Assembly (NCBI GenBank): GCA_963740945.1
Contig: CAVUGE010000011.1
Coordinates: 36,807 to 100,806, forward strand
Reading direction: 5' to 3'
From: CAVQBP01 sp963740945
Lineage (GTDB): Bacteria; Bacteroidota; Ignavibacteria; Ignavibacteriales; Ignavibacteriaceae
DNA: 64,000 nucleotides
Shown here: positions 51,888-59,834 of the stretch, piece after piece
Numbering within the stretch: position 1 is the first letter of the stretch
Layout of the letters: each line of letters starts with the position of its first letter
Translations under genes and position numbers: made by a program
The notes under the pieces: model-generated
Databases searched by the model: none
Told to the model about the DNA's origin: nothing
The model's input: the letters and a program-made list of their open reading frames with translations, nothing else

Positions 51888-52232
51888 ATGGAAGCAAGAG
51901 CAATACATAGATATATAGGTTCTTCACCAAGGAAGATGCGTTTGTTAATTGATTTAATCAGAGGAATGTCTGTTGAAAAAGCAATAGAGGTATTACACTT
52001 TTCACCAAAGCATGCTTCGAAAGATGCAGAGAAAGTTGTAAGATCTGCCGTTGCTAATTTAATGAATCAAGATGAATCAACTCGAGTCGATGCTGCTGAT
52101 TTATTTATCAAAGAAGCTTTTGTAAATCAAGGACCGACTCTAAAGAGAATTTCGCCCGCTCCAATGGGAAGGGCTTACAAAATTAGAAAAAGGTCTTGTC
52201 ATTTAACAGTTGTGGTTGCAACTAAAGAATAA
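51888..52232 (+). CDS. rplV: 50S ribosomal protein L22
   Basis: A 114-residue L22 starting MEARAIHRYIGSSPRKMRLLIDLIRG. The longer frame from 51,795 overlaps rpsS, and the ATG at 51,888 preceded by AAAGGAA is the right start. The long hairpin that lines the exit tunnel (APMGRAYKIRKRSCHLTVVV) is intact. Confidence 0.96.
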   Translation: MEARAIHRYIGSSPRKMRLLIDLIRGMSVEKAIEVLHFSPKHASKDAEKVVRSAVANLMNQDESTRVDAADLFIKEAFVNQGPTLKRISPAPMGRAYKIRKRSCHLTVVVATKE

Positions 52233-52246
52233 TTAGGAGGATTTTT

Positions 52247-52888
52247 TTGGGACAAAAAGCACACCCGGTTGGATTAAGAGTAGGGATTATTAGAGGATGG
52301 GACTCTAATTGGTATGAAAATAAAAGTTATGCACCAAAATTAAAAGAAGATCATAAGCTTAGGACTTATATAAGAAATAGATTAAAAAAAGCGGGTATTT
52401 CAAGGATTGTAATTGATAGAACTTCAAAAAATATAATACTAACAATTCATACTTCAAGACCAGGAGTTGTTATTGGTAAAAGCGGCAAAGAAATTACGCA
52501 GCTTGAAGAAGAATTAAAAAGGTTTACCGATAAAGATGTTAAAGTTCAAATTTCGGAAATTAAAAGACCTGAACTGGACGCTTACCTGGTTGCGGAAAAT
52601 ATTGCAGTTCAGCTGCAAGGCAGAATCTCTTTTAGAAGAGCAATGAAAATGGCTATTACCGCAGCAATGAGAATGGGAGCTGAAGGTATCAGGATTATGT
52701 GTTCAGGAAGATTGGGGGGCGCAGAAATGGCAAGAACCGAACAGTATAAAGATGGCAGAATACCTCTGCATACGTTAAGAGCAGATATTGATTATGCTTC
52801 CGGCCGGGCCGAGACAATTTATGGTTCGATAGGAATAAAAGTTTGGATATGCCGTGGTGAAATATTAGGAAAAAGAGTTACTGAATAA
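52247..52888 (+). CDS. rpsC: 30S ribosomal protein S3
   Basis: A 213-residue S3 starting with TTG after TTAGGAGG. It has the KH domain loop VVIGKSGKEITQ and the C-terminal RTEQYKDGRIPLHTLRADIDYA block. It is part of the mRNA entry site and helicase centre. Confidence 0.97.
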   Translation: MGQKAHPVGLRVGIIRGWDSNWYENKSYAPKLKEDHKLRTYIRNRLKKAGISRIVIDRTSKNIILTIHTSRPGVVIGKSGKEITQLEEELKRFTDKDVKVQISEIKRPELDAYLVAENIAVQLQGRISFRRAMKMAITAAMRMGAEGIRIMCSGRLGGAEMARTEQYKDGRIPLHTLRADIDYASGRAETIYGSIGIKVWICRGEILGKRVTE

Positions 52889-52951
52889 GAATTACAAGAT
52901 TACATGATTTCAAAATTACAAGATTGTTACAAATTGGTTTGTTAATCTTGT
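52889..52951. repeat. ATTACAAGAT repeat with inverted arms inside the S10 cluster
   Basis: The 99 bp gap between rpsC and rplP has two AATTACAAGATT blocks and a perfect inverted repeat ACAAGATT (52,918-52,925) / AATCTTGT (52,944-52,951). It is related to the sequence after tnaA and is unusually long for a gap inside this cluster. Confidence 0.55.
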
Positions 52952-52987
52952 ATTATTTCAATAAGAAGTGTTCAAGGAGTTTTTATT

Positions 52988-53404
52988 ATGTTAATGCCCA
53001 AAAGAGTTAAATATAGAAAATCACAGCGTGGGAGGATGGCTGGGAAAGCAAAGCGAGGAAGCAGCGTGGCTTTTGGTGATTTCGGATTAAAAGCTCTGGA
53101 ACCGCATTGGATTACGAGCAGACAGATTGAGGCTTGCCGTGTTTCTCTTTCAAGAAAGATGAAAAGAGATGGGAAAGTTTGGATTAGAATATTTCCTGAT
53201 AAACCTGTTTCGAAAAAACCTCTGGAGACAAGGATGGGTAAAGGTAAGGGTGCTCCTGAATTTTGGGTGGCTGTAGTGAAACCAGGAAGAATAATGTTTG
53301 AAGTTTCAGGTGTATCAAAAGATCTTGCACATGAAGCCTTAATGTCCTGTTCATATAAGCTCCCGATAAAATGCAAAGTGGTTTCAAGACCTGATTTTGA
53401 ATAA
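52988..53404 (+). CDS. rplP: 50S ribosomal protein L16
   Basis: A 138-residue L16 (MPKRVKYRKSQRGRMAG, FGDFGLKALEPHWITSRQIEACR, MGKGKGAPEFWVAVVKPGRI). It helps position A-site tRNA. AAGGAG precedes the start. Confidence 0.98.
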   Translation: MLMPKRVKYRKSQRGRMAGKAKRGSSVAFGDFGLKALEPHWITSRQIEACRVSLSRKMKRDGKVWIRIFPDKPVSKKPLETRMGKGKGAPEFWVAVVKPGRIMFEVSGVSKDLAHEALMSCSYKLPIKCKVVSRPDFE

Positions 53405-53420
53405 TCTTTAAGGTATCGTT

Positions 53421-53657
53421 ATGAAAATTCATGAAATAAGAGAAAATAAAACTGAAGAATTAAGAAAGCTGATTGATGAAGAGGGACGGAACCTGGTTGA
53501 TTTAAGATTTGCACATCAGCTTAAACAGTTGACTAATACAGCAAAATTGAAAATAACTAAGAAAGAAGTGGCCCGGATGAAAACTATTCTTCGGGAAAGA
53601 GAATTGGCCGAGAAAAAACCAATTGATGTAGAAAACAAAGAAGGAGACAAAGCTTAA
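53421..53657 (+). CDS. rpmC: 50S ribosomal protein L29
   Basis: A 78-residue L29, two long helices with LVDLRFAHQLKQLTNTAKLK. It is slightly longer than the usual 63-67 residues because of a charged tail (PIDVENKEGDKA). It sits at the tunnel exit next to L23. Confidence 0.96.
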   Translation: MKIHEIRENKTEELRKLIDEEGRNLVDLRFAHQLKQLTNTAKLKITKKEVARMKTILRERELAEKKPIDVENKEGDKA

Positions 53658-53659
53658 AG

Positions 53660-53917
53660 ATGGCACAACGTCCGCTTAGAAAAACCAGAATTGGTGTTGT
53701 AGTTAGTAATAAAATGGAAAAAACAATTTCCGTGGCTATTGAAAGAAGAGTTCCACATCCAATTTATAAAAAATATTTTAAGAAGACTACAAAACTTATG
53801 GCTCATGATGAAAAACGTGAGTGTCAAATCGGCGATAAAGTTAGAATTATGGAAACCCGTCCTTTAAGTCTTAAGAAAAGATGGCGGTTGGTAGAAATAG
53901 TTGAAAAAGCCAAGTAG
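53660..53917 (+). CDS. rpsQ: 30S ribosomal protein S17
   Basis: An 85-residue S17 with RKTRIGVVVSNKMEKTISVAIERR, a KKTTKLMAHDEKRECQIGDKV block and METRPLSLKKRWRLVEI. An OB-fold primary binder of 16S rRNA. Two bp after rpmC. Confidence 0.98.
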   Translation: MAQRPLRKTRIGVVVSNKMEKTISVAIERRVPHPIYKKYFKKTTKLMAHDEKRECQIGDKVRIMETRPLSLKKRWRLVEIVEKAK

Positions 53918-53937
53918 AATTAAGGAGTTTTTATAAA

Positions 53938-54306
53938 ATGATTCAAGAAGAAACGAACTTAGTAGTTGCTGATAATTCCGGAGCTAAGAAAGTCAGATGT
54001 ATCAGAGTACTTGGCGGCAGTGGACGGAAATATGCCAGTTTGGGAGATTTAATTGTTGTTTCAGTTAAATCTGCTATTCCAAATGGTTCTATTAAAAAGG
54101 GTGAAGTTTCCAGAGCAGTTATTGTTAGAACACGAAAAGAGGTAAGAAGAAAAGATGGTTCTTATATAAGATTTGATGAAAATGCTGCAGTTCTTTTGAA
54201 TGCTCAGAACGAACCGCGAGGAACCCGTATCTTTGGACCGGTTGCAAGAGAACTAAGAGAAAAACAATTTATGAAAATAGTATCTTTAGCCCCAGAAGTT
54301 TTATAA
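53938..54306 (+). CDS. rplN: 50S ribosomal protein L14
   Basis: A 122-residue L14 (MIQEETNLVVADNSGAKKVRCI, GTRIFGPVARELR). It forms part of the subunit interface with L19. AAGGAG precedes the ATG. Confidence 0.98.
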   Translation: MIQEETNLVVADNSGAKKVRCIRVLGGSGRKYASLGDLIVVSVKSAIPNGSIKKGEVSRAVIVRTRKEVRRKDGSYIRFDENAAVLLNAQNEPRGTRIFGPVARELREKQFMKIVSLAPEVL

Positions 54307-54320
54307 ATATTTGGTATTAA

Positions 54321-54644
54321 ATGAAAATAAGAAAAAATGATAATATAATGGTTATTGCCGGTAATGATAGAGGAAAAACCGGTAAGGTATTAAAAGTAAA
54401 TCCGAAGAAAAACAGGGTTATTGTTGAAGGTATTAATATTAGAAAAAGACATACAAAACCTAGTCAAACAAACCCGCAAGGAGGAATACTTGAAAAAGAA
54501 TCTCCTATTAATGCCTCTAATATTATGTTGTTGGATCCTAAAACTAATGAACCAACAAGAATAGGATCTCAAATTATTTTAGATGAAAAAACCGGAAAGA
54601 AAAAAAGAACCAGGATTAGTAAAGCATCCGGAGAAATGGTTTAA
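54321..54644 (+). CDS. rplX: 50S ribosomal protein L24
   Basis: A 107-residue L24 with the KOW motif IAGNDRGKTGKVLKVNPKKNRVIVEG and the N..KRHTKPSQTNPQGGI block. It is an assembly initiator for the 50S subunit. Confidence 0.97.
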   Translation: MKIRKNDNIMVIAGNDRGKTGKVLKVNPKKNRVIVEGINIRKRHTKPSQTNPQGGILEKESPINASNIMLLDPKTNEPTRIGSQIILDEKTGKKKRTRISKASGEMV

Positions 54645-54671
54645 TAAGTACAATTAGTTAAAAGTTTTAAT

Positions 54672-55355
54672 ATGGCAGAGAAGAAATCAAAAAAAGAAAC
54701 CGCCGAGAAATCGGACAAGCCGGTTAAAGAAGCTAAAAGCACAAAAGGTTCTAAGAAAGAATCTAAAAAAGTTGAAACTGCAAAAGAGATAAAGATAAAA
54801 GCAAGACTTGCAGATACTTATAAAAAAGAAATAGTACCCAATTTAATGAAGAAATTTAGTTATAAGAGTATTATGCAGGTGCCAAAGCTTGATAAAATTG
54901 TTGTAAACATGGGTGTTGGTGCTGCTGTTGCAGATCAAAAACTATTGGAAGAAGCAGTAAAAGAGCTTGAAACAATAACCGGGCAAAAAGCTAGTATCAG
55001 AAAAGCTAAAAAAGCTATCTCTAATTTTAAATTAAGAGAAGGTGTGAATATCGGAGCGATGGTTACATTGCGCCGGGAGAGAATGTATGAATTTTTGGAT
55101 AGATTGGTTAATGTTGCACTTCCAAGAGTGAGAGATTTTAGAGGTTTATCGGATAAATCTTTTGACGGAAGAGGGAATTATACGATGGGAATACGGGAAC
55201 AGATTATTTTTCCGGAAATAAATGTTGATAGGATTACCAAAATTTTAGGAATGGATGTTACTTTTGTAACAACTGCTCCAAACGATAATGAAGCATTTGA
55301 ATTGCTTCAATCATTTGGATTTCCATTTAGAAAAAAAGAAATTAAAACAGCTTAA
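54672..55355 (+). CDS. rplE: 50S ribosomal protein L5 with charged N-terminal extension
   Basis: A normal L5 core (LADTYKKEIVPNLMKKF onward, with KIVVNMGVG, RKAKKAISNFKLREG and DVTFVTTAPN) preceded by about 46 extra residues that are almost all Lys, Glu, Ser and Thr. L5 is usually near 180 residues; this one has 227. No internal Met or better ribosome site appears between the extension and the core, so the extension is probably translated. L5 binds 5S rRNA and contacts the P-site tRNA. Confidence 0.95.
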   Translation: MAEKKSKKETAEKSDKPVKEAKSTKGSKKESKKVETAKEIKIKARLADTYKKEIVPNLMKKFSYKSIMQVPKLDKIVVNMGVGAAVADQKLLEEAVKELETITGQKASIRKAKKAISNFKLREGVNIGAMVTLRRERMYEFLDRLVNVALPRVRDFRGLSDKSFDGRGNYTMGIREQIIFPEINVDRITKILGMDVTFVTTAPNDNEAFELLQSFGFPFRKKEIKTA

Positions 55356-55371
55356 TAAAAAAGGAATTTTA

Positions 55372-55641
55372 ATGGCAAGAAAATGTTTGATAGCCAGAGA
55401 AGAAAAGAGAGAAAGGCTTGTAAAAAAATACGCCAAACTAAGGAAAGAACTGAAAGAAAAAGGCGATTATGAAGGTTTACAAAAACTTCCGAAAAATTCT
55501 TCCCCGGTAAGGCTGAATAATAGATGTATGATGACCGGAAGAGCAAGATCATATTATAGAAAATTTGGTGTATCACGTTTAGTATTAAGGGAAATGGCCT
55601 TAAAAGGTGAAATTCCCGGATTAAAAAAATCAAGCTGGTAA
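55372..55641 (+). CDS. rpsN: 30S ribosomal protein S14 (long, zinc-free form)
   Basis: An 89-residue S14 starting MARKCLIAREEKRERL after AAGGAA. The longer frame from 55,288 overlaps rplE and is not the start. It is the long form: the C-terminal block NNRCMMTGRARSYYRKFGVSR lacks the CxxC pairs of the 61-residue zinc form. Confidence 0.96.
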   Translation: MARKCLIAREEKRERLVKKYAKLRKELKEKGDYEGLQKLPKNSSPVRLNNRCMMTGRARSYYRKFGVSRLVLREMALKGEIPGLKKSSW

Positions 55642-55650
55642 GGAGAAAAT

Positions 55651-56046
55651 ATGCCGGTTACAGATCCGATTTCAGATTATTTAACAAGAATTAGAAATGC
55701 TTCGAATGCTAAAAAAATTCGGGTAGATATACCTGCTTCTAAAATGAAAATTAGTCTTACTGAGATTTTAAAGAAGCAGAATTTTATTCGCGATTATAAA
55801 ATATTTGAAGATAATAAACAAAATTTGATCAGTATAATCTTAAGATATACTGATGGCGAACCGGCTATTGGCGGGTTAAAAAGAGTTAGCACTCCTGGTT
55901 TGAGATTGTATAAAAATGCAAAAGACTTACCAAGAGTTTTAAATGGATTAGGTGTTGCTGTAATTTCAACTTCAAAAGGCTTATTAACAGATAGAGAAGC
56001 CCGCCAACAATCAATGGGCGGAGAAGTTGTTTGTTATATCTGGTAA
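55651..56046 (+). CDS. rpsH: 30S ribosomal protein S8
   Basis: A 131-residue S8 (DPISDYLTRIRNA, STSKGLLTDREARQQSMGGEVVCYIW). In E. coli S8 is the spc operon repressor. AAGGAG precedes the ATG. Confidence 0.98.
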   Translation: MPVTDPISDYLTRIRNASNAKKIRVDIPASKMKISLTEILKKQNFIRDYKIFEDNKQNLISIILRYTDGEPAIGGLKRVSTPGLRLYKNAKDLPRVLNGLGVAVISTSKGLLTDREARQQSMGGEVVCYIW

Positions 56047-56098
56047 TTTTAAATAAATCAATGACCTAACTGGTTTGATTTAATTGATGGAGTTTTAA

Positions 56099-56638
56099 GT
56101 GTCTAGAATTGGTAAAAAACCTATAGAAATAAATAAAGAAGTTACCGTTACAAAAAACGGTAATGAAATAAAAGTAAAAGGACCGAAAGGTGAACTTACT
56201 TCCAGTTTTCATCCTAAAATCGGAATCGAAATAAAGGATGGAGAAGTGCTGGTTAAACGACCTGATGACTCAAAAGAGAATAAAGCTTTACATGGTTTGA
56301 CCAGGGCTTTAATTCAAAATATGATAATAGGTGTAACTAAACAGTATAAAAAAACATTAGATATTGTCGGAGTTGGTTATAGAGCTGAATTAAAAGGGAA
56401 AAACCTTTTATTCAATATTGGATATTCACATCCGATATATTTTATGCCGCCTGATGGAATTAGTTTGGAGACACCTACACAGACCCAAATTATAATAACC
56501 GGGATAGATAAACAGCTAGTAGGTTTAGTTGCATCTAAAATCAGATCAATAAGAAAACCGGAACCCTATAAAGGAAAAGGTATAAAATATTCTGACGAAC
56601 AGATTCAAAGAAAAGCCGGTAAAACAGCAGGTAAATAA
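56099..56638 (+). CDS. rplF: 50S ribosomal protein L6
   Basis: A 179-residue L6 from a GTG start, with two L6 repeats and the C-terminal RKPEPYKGKGIKYSDEQIQRKAGKT. It sits near the sarcin-ricin loop. Confidence 0.98.
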   Translation: MSRIGKKPIEINKEVTVTKNGNEIKVKGPKGELTSSFHPKIGIEIKDGEVLVKRPDDSKENKALHGLTRALIQNMIIGVTKQYKKTLDIVGVGYRAELKGKNLLFNIGYSHPIYFMPPDGISLETPTQTQIIITGIDKQLVGLVASKIRSIRKPEPYKGKGIKYSDEQIQRKAGKTAGK

Positions 56639-56662
56639 TTTTTAGCGGAGATTTATTTTCAA

Positions 56663-57025
56663 ATGATTAAAAAGAAAAATAAAAGAACCAGATCTAAAAT
56701 AAAGATTAGAAAGAAACTTTTTGGTGTTCCGGAAAGACCGCGTTTAACCGTCTATAGAAGTCTAAATAATATTTATGTACAGCTTGTTGATGATATAAAC
56801 GGAAAGACTATAACTTCAGCTTCGACATTATCCAAAGAGCTTGAGGAAGACGTAAAATCGGCAAAAGGTAAGATCTCTAAAAGCAAAGCAGTTGGTAAGC
56901 TTGTTGCCCAAAGAGCACTGGAACAGAATATTTCTTCGGTAGTATTTGATAGAAATGGTTATAGATACCATGGAAGAGTCCAGGCAATTGCCGAAGGAGC
57001 CCGTGAAGGGGGATTGAAATTTTGA
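56663..57025 (+). CDS. rplR: 50S ribosomal protein L18
   Basis: A 120-residue L18 with RPRLTVYRSLNNIYVQLVDD and FDRNGYRYHGRVQAIAEGAREGGLKF. It binds 5S rRNA with L5. It is followed by a tRNA gene rather than directly by rpsE. Confidence 0.98.
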   Translation: MIKKKNKRTRSKIKIRKKLFGVPERPRLTVYRSLNNIYVQLVDDINGKTITSASTLSKELEEDVKSAKGKISKSKAVGKLVAQRALEQNISSVVFDRNGYRYHGRVQAIAEGAREGGLKF

Positions 57026-57050
57026 TGTTGGAATTTTTTGAAACCGGAAC

Positions 57051-57121
57051 TGCCGGATCGTCTAATGGTAGGACTACGCCCTTTGGAGGCGTCTGTAGAG
57101 GTTCGAATCCTCTTCCGGCAG
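57051..57121 (+). tRNA. tRNA-Gln (TTG) inside the spc cluster
   Basis: A 71-base cloverleaf. The acceptor arm is TGCCGGA with TCCGGCA and discriminator G. The D-arm is GTCT/GGAC, the anticodon stem ACGCC/GGCGT encloses loop CTTTGGA with anticodon TTG, and the T-arm is AGAGGTTCGAATCCTCT. CCA is not encoded. It lies 25 bp after rplR and 72 bp before rpsE on the same strand, so it is probably cut from the ribosomal-protein transcript. Confidence 0.95.
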
Positions 57122-57193
57122 CTAAATCCAATTAATTTTATAGTTTTAAGTGTTTAAGTATTTGTAAAAAAATAAGGAATTTTGGAGAGTTAA

Positions 57194-57724
57194 TTGAAAA
57201 CAGTAAAGTCTAATGAATCCGAAGGATTAAAAGAAAAAGTTGTACATATAAACCGTGTTGCAAAAGTAGTTAAGGGGGGGCGAAGGTTTAGTTTTAATGC
57301 TATCGTAGTTGTAGGTAACGGAAATGGAGTAGTTGGAATTGGGTTGGGAAAAGCCAATGAAGTTTCAGATGCGATTTCCAAAGGAATTGATGATGCTAAG
57401 AAAACCCTTGTTAAGGTTCCGGTAACAAAGGGAACTATCGCTCATCAAATTATTGGTAAGTATGGTGCCGGAAGAGTTTTGTTAAAACCAGCTTCACCCG
57501 GTACTGGACTCATAGCAGGCGGCGGTGTCCGGGCAGTTCTGGAAGCAGCAGGTGTTCAGGATATTCTCACAAAATCGTTAGGTTCAAGTAACCCTCATAA
57601 TCAGGTTAAGGCTACCTTAAATGGATTATTAAGTATTATTGATGCAAGAAAAATGTCTATTAAAAGGGGTATGGCAATGAGTGAGCTTTTTACTGTCCAA
57701 ACAGCTGGAGAAAGTAATGAGTAA
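57194..57724 (+). CDS. rpsE: 30S ribosomal protein S5
   Basis: A 176-residue S5 from a TTG start after TTTGGAGAG. It has the dsRBD-like N-terminal domain (VVKGGRRFSFNAIVVVGNGNGVVGIGLGKA) and the C-terminal SLGSSNPHNQVKATLNGL. Its stop overlaps the rpmD start by eight bases. Confidence 0.97.
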   Translation: MKTVKSNESEGLKEKVVHINRVAKVVKGGRRFSFNAIVVVGNGNGVVGIGLGKANEVSDAISKGIDDAKKTLVKVPVTKGTIAHQIIGKYGAGRVLLKPASPGTGLIAGGGVRAVLEAAGVQDILTKSLGSSNPHNQVKATLNGLLSIIDARKMSIKRGMAMSELFTVQTAGESNE

Positions 57725-57992
57725 AATTAAAATAAAGCAGGTAAAAAGTATAATTGATAGACCCAAAAGACAAAAATTGACAATTGAAGCTCTAGGTCTT
57801 GGCAGACCTAATTGGGAAAGAATACACAATGATACGCCGCAAATAAGAGGAATGATAAATAAAGTTTCACATCTTGTTATTGTTGAAGAACTCAAGGAAG
57901 AAAAGCCAAAAGCAAAAAAAAGAACTGCTAAACTGAAAGAAGAAAAATTAGTAGAAGAAAAAACTGAAGAAGTAAAATCTGAAGAAAAATAG
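57717..57992 (+). CDS. rpmD: 50S ribosomal protein L30 with C-terminal extension
   Basis: The ATG at 57,717 inside the last codons of rpsE starts MSKIKIKQVKSIIDRPKRQKLTIEALGLGRPN, a complete L30 of about 58 residues. About 32 further residues, nearly all Lys and Glu, follow. The frame opening at 57,681 adds an unlikely overlap and is not used. Such charged tails also occur on L5 and L17 here. Confidence 0.94.
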   Translation: MSKIKIKQVKSIIDRPKRQKLTIEALGLGRPNWERIHNDTPQIRGMINKVSHLVIVEELKEEKPKAKKRTAKLKEEKLVEEKTEEVKSEEK

Positions 57993-58027
57993 TTTATTAA
58001 ATAATAGTTTATAATCAAGGTCTCATA

Positions 58028-58480
58028 ATGGATGTACTAAGTAATTTAAAATATGCAAAAGGTTCCAGGAAACAAAGAAAAAGGATTGGGCGAGGAGAAG
58101 GATCTGGGCATGGCGGAACAGCAACAAAAGGAATGAACGGTCAATTATCCCGTTCAGGTGCAAAAAAGAGAAAATGGTTTGAAGGCGGGCAAATGCCGCT
58201 GCAAAGAAGAATTCCAAAATTTGGTTTTACACATATTTTTAAAACATACTATCAAATTGTTAACGTCGAAGCGCTTGAAAAATTAGCTGAAAAAGAAAAG
58301 GATGCTGTAATAAACGCAGGATTGTTAATGCAGCATGGTTTGGTTTCCAGCAGTAAAGAATTAATTAAAGTACTGGGCAAAGGGGAAATTAAATCTAAAA
58401 TAAATGTTGAAGTAAATGCATTTAGTCAATCAGCTAAGGAGAAAATAGAAGCAGCCGGCGGATCAATAAGAAAAGTTTAA
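58028..58480 (+). CDS. rplO: 50S ribosomal protein L15
   Basis: A 150-residue L15 with the Gly-rich N-terminus RKQRKRIGRGEGSGHGGTATKG and the KRKWFEGGQMPLQRRIPKFGF block. Late assembly protein of the 50S subunit. Thirteen bp before secY. Confidence 0.98.
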   Translation: MDVLSNLKYAKGSRKQRKRIGRGEGSGHGGTATKGMNGQLSRSGAKKRKWFEGGQMPLQRRIPKFGFTHIFKTYYQIVNVEALEKLAEKEKDAVINAGLLMQHGLVSSSKELIKVLGKGEIKSKINVEVNAFSQSAKEKIEAAGGSIRKV

Positions 58481-58492
58481 TCCTGACAATTT

Positions 58493-59830
58493 ATGGCTAA
58501 ATTTACAGATACATTTAGAAATATTTTTAAAATTCATGAACTTCGTCAAAGAATTATTTATACTTTGGCGCTGCTAACAATAGTTCGAATTGGTGCTCAC
58601 ATAACTCTTCCGGGTGTTGATTCAGCACTTGTTGCGGAGAGTATGAAGAATGCCACCTCTGATAATTTATTTGGATTATACGATTTATTCGTCGGAGGTG
58701 CTTTCAGAAATGCTGCAATTTTTGCATTAGGTATAATGCCTTATATATCAGCTTCTATTATACTTCAGTTAATGGGAGCAGTTGTACCATATTTCCAAAA
58801 GCTGCAGCAGGAAGGTGAAGAAGGAAGGAAGAAAATAACCCAGCTTACTCGTTATGGAACGGTGTTAATTTCAGCGCTGCAGGCCTGGGGTGTCACGGTT
58901 AAATTGGTAAATACAAATGTACAGGGACTATCTATTGTTCCTGCTGCCGTTCAAGGATTTGGATGGACATTATCAACAGTAATAATTCTTACTTCGGGAA
59001 CTGTATTTATGATGTGGCTTGGTGAGCAAATTACTGACAAAGGAATTGGAAATGGTATTTCATTAATTATTTTTATTGGAATTATAGACCGGTTTCCCTT
59101 TGCCATTCTGGATGAATATAGATTAATTACATCAGGAACAAGAAATTTCGTGATTGAAATTGTTATAATAACGTTTATGATTTTAATAATTGCAGGTGTT
59201 GTTCTTGTAACACAAGGGACAAGAAGAATTCCTGTTCAATATGCTAAGAGAGTTGTCGGAAGAAAAGTATATGGTGGTGTTACGCAATATATTCCATTAC
59301 GTGTAAATACAGCCGGTGTTATGCCTATAATATTTGCACAATCAATTATGTTTATTCCTAATACCGTATTATCTTTCTTTCCAAACAACGAATTTTTACA
59401 AGGATTAGCCGGTTATTTTCAGTATACTTCTCCGGTATATTCATTTGTATATGCATTAATGATAATATTCTTCACATATTTTTATACTGCAATAGCTTTC
59501 AATCCGAAGGATGTTGCGGATACAATGAAGAAACAAGGCGGGTTTATTCCGGGTATAAGACCAGGAAAGCAGACTTCAGAATTTATTGATAATATTTTGA
59601 CAAAAATAACTTTACCGGGTTCTTTCTTTTTGGCCATAGTTGCAATATTACCGGCTTTTGTTTCTGCATGGGGTGTTTCCGGACAGTTTGCTCAGTTCTT
59701 TGGAGGAACGAGTTTACTGATTATTGTTGGTGTTGCCTTGGATACATTGCAGCAAGTTGAGTCGCATCTGTTAATGCGACATTATGACGGTTTTATGAAA
59801 ACCGGAAAAATTAGAAGTCGAAGAAGTTAA
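58493..59830 (+). CDS. secY: Preprotein translocase subunit SecY
   Basis: The 445-residue channel protein with ten predicted membrane helices. Signatures are RIGAHITLPGVD, FALGIMPYISASIILQLM, the cytosolic loop RRIPVQYAKR and PLRVNTAGVMPIIFAQS. It forms SecYEG with SecE (33,042). It sits in the usual rplO-secY-map order without adk. Confidence 0.98.
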   Translation: MAKFTDTFRNIFKIHELRQRIIYTLALLTIVRIGAHITLPGVDSALVAESMKNATSDNLFGLYDLFVGGAFRNAAIFALGIMPYISASIILQLMGAVVPYFQKLQQEGEEGRKKITQLTRYGTVLISALQAWGVTVKLVNTNVQGLSIVPAAVQGFGWTLSTVIILTSGTVFMMWLGEQITDKGIGNGISLIIFIGIIDRFPFAILDEYRLITSGTRNFVIEIVIITFMILIIAGVVLVTQGTRRIPVQYAKRVVGRKVYGGVTQYIPLRVNTAGVMPIIFAQSIMFIPNTVLSFFPNNEFLQGLAGYFQYTSPVYSFVYALMIIFFTYFYTAIAFNPKDVADTMKKQGGFIPGIRPGKQTSEFIDNILTKITLPGSFFLAIVAILPAFVSAWGVSGQFAQFFGGTSLLIIVGVALDTLQQVESHLLMRHYDGFMKTGKIRSRRS

Positions 59831-59834
59831 ATTT

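Noticed and set aside
56877..57131. Minus-strand ORF of 84 residues with GRGFEPLQTPPKG
   Set aside because: It is the antisense of tRNA-Gln and the end of rplR, not a gene.
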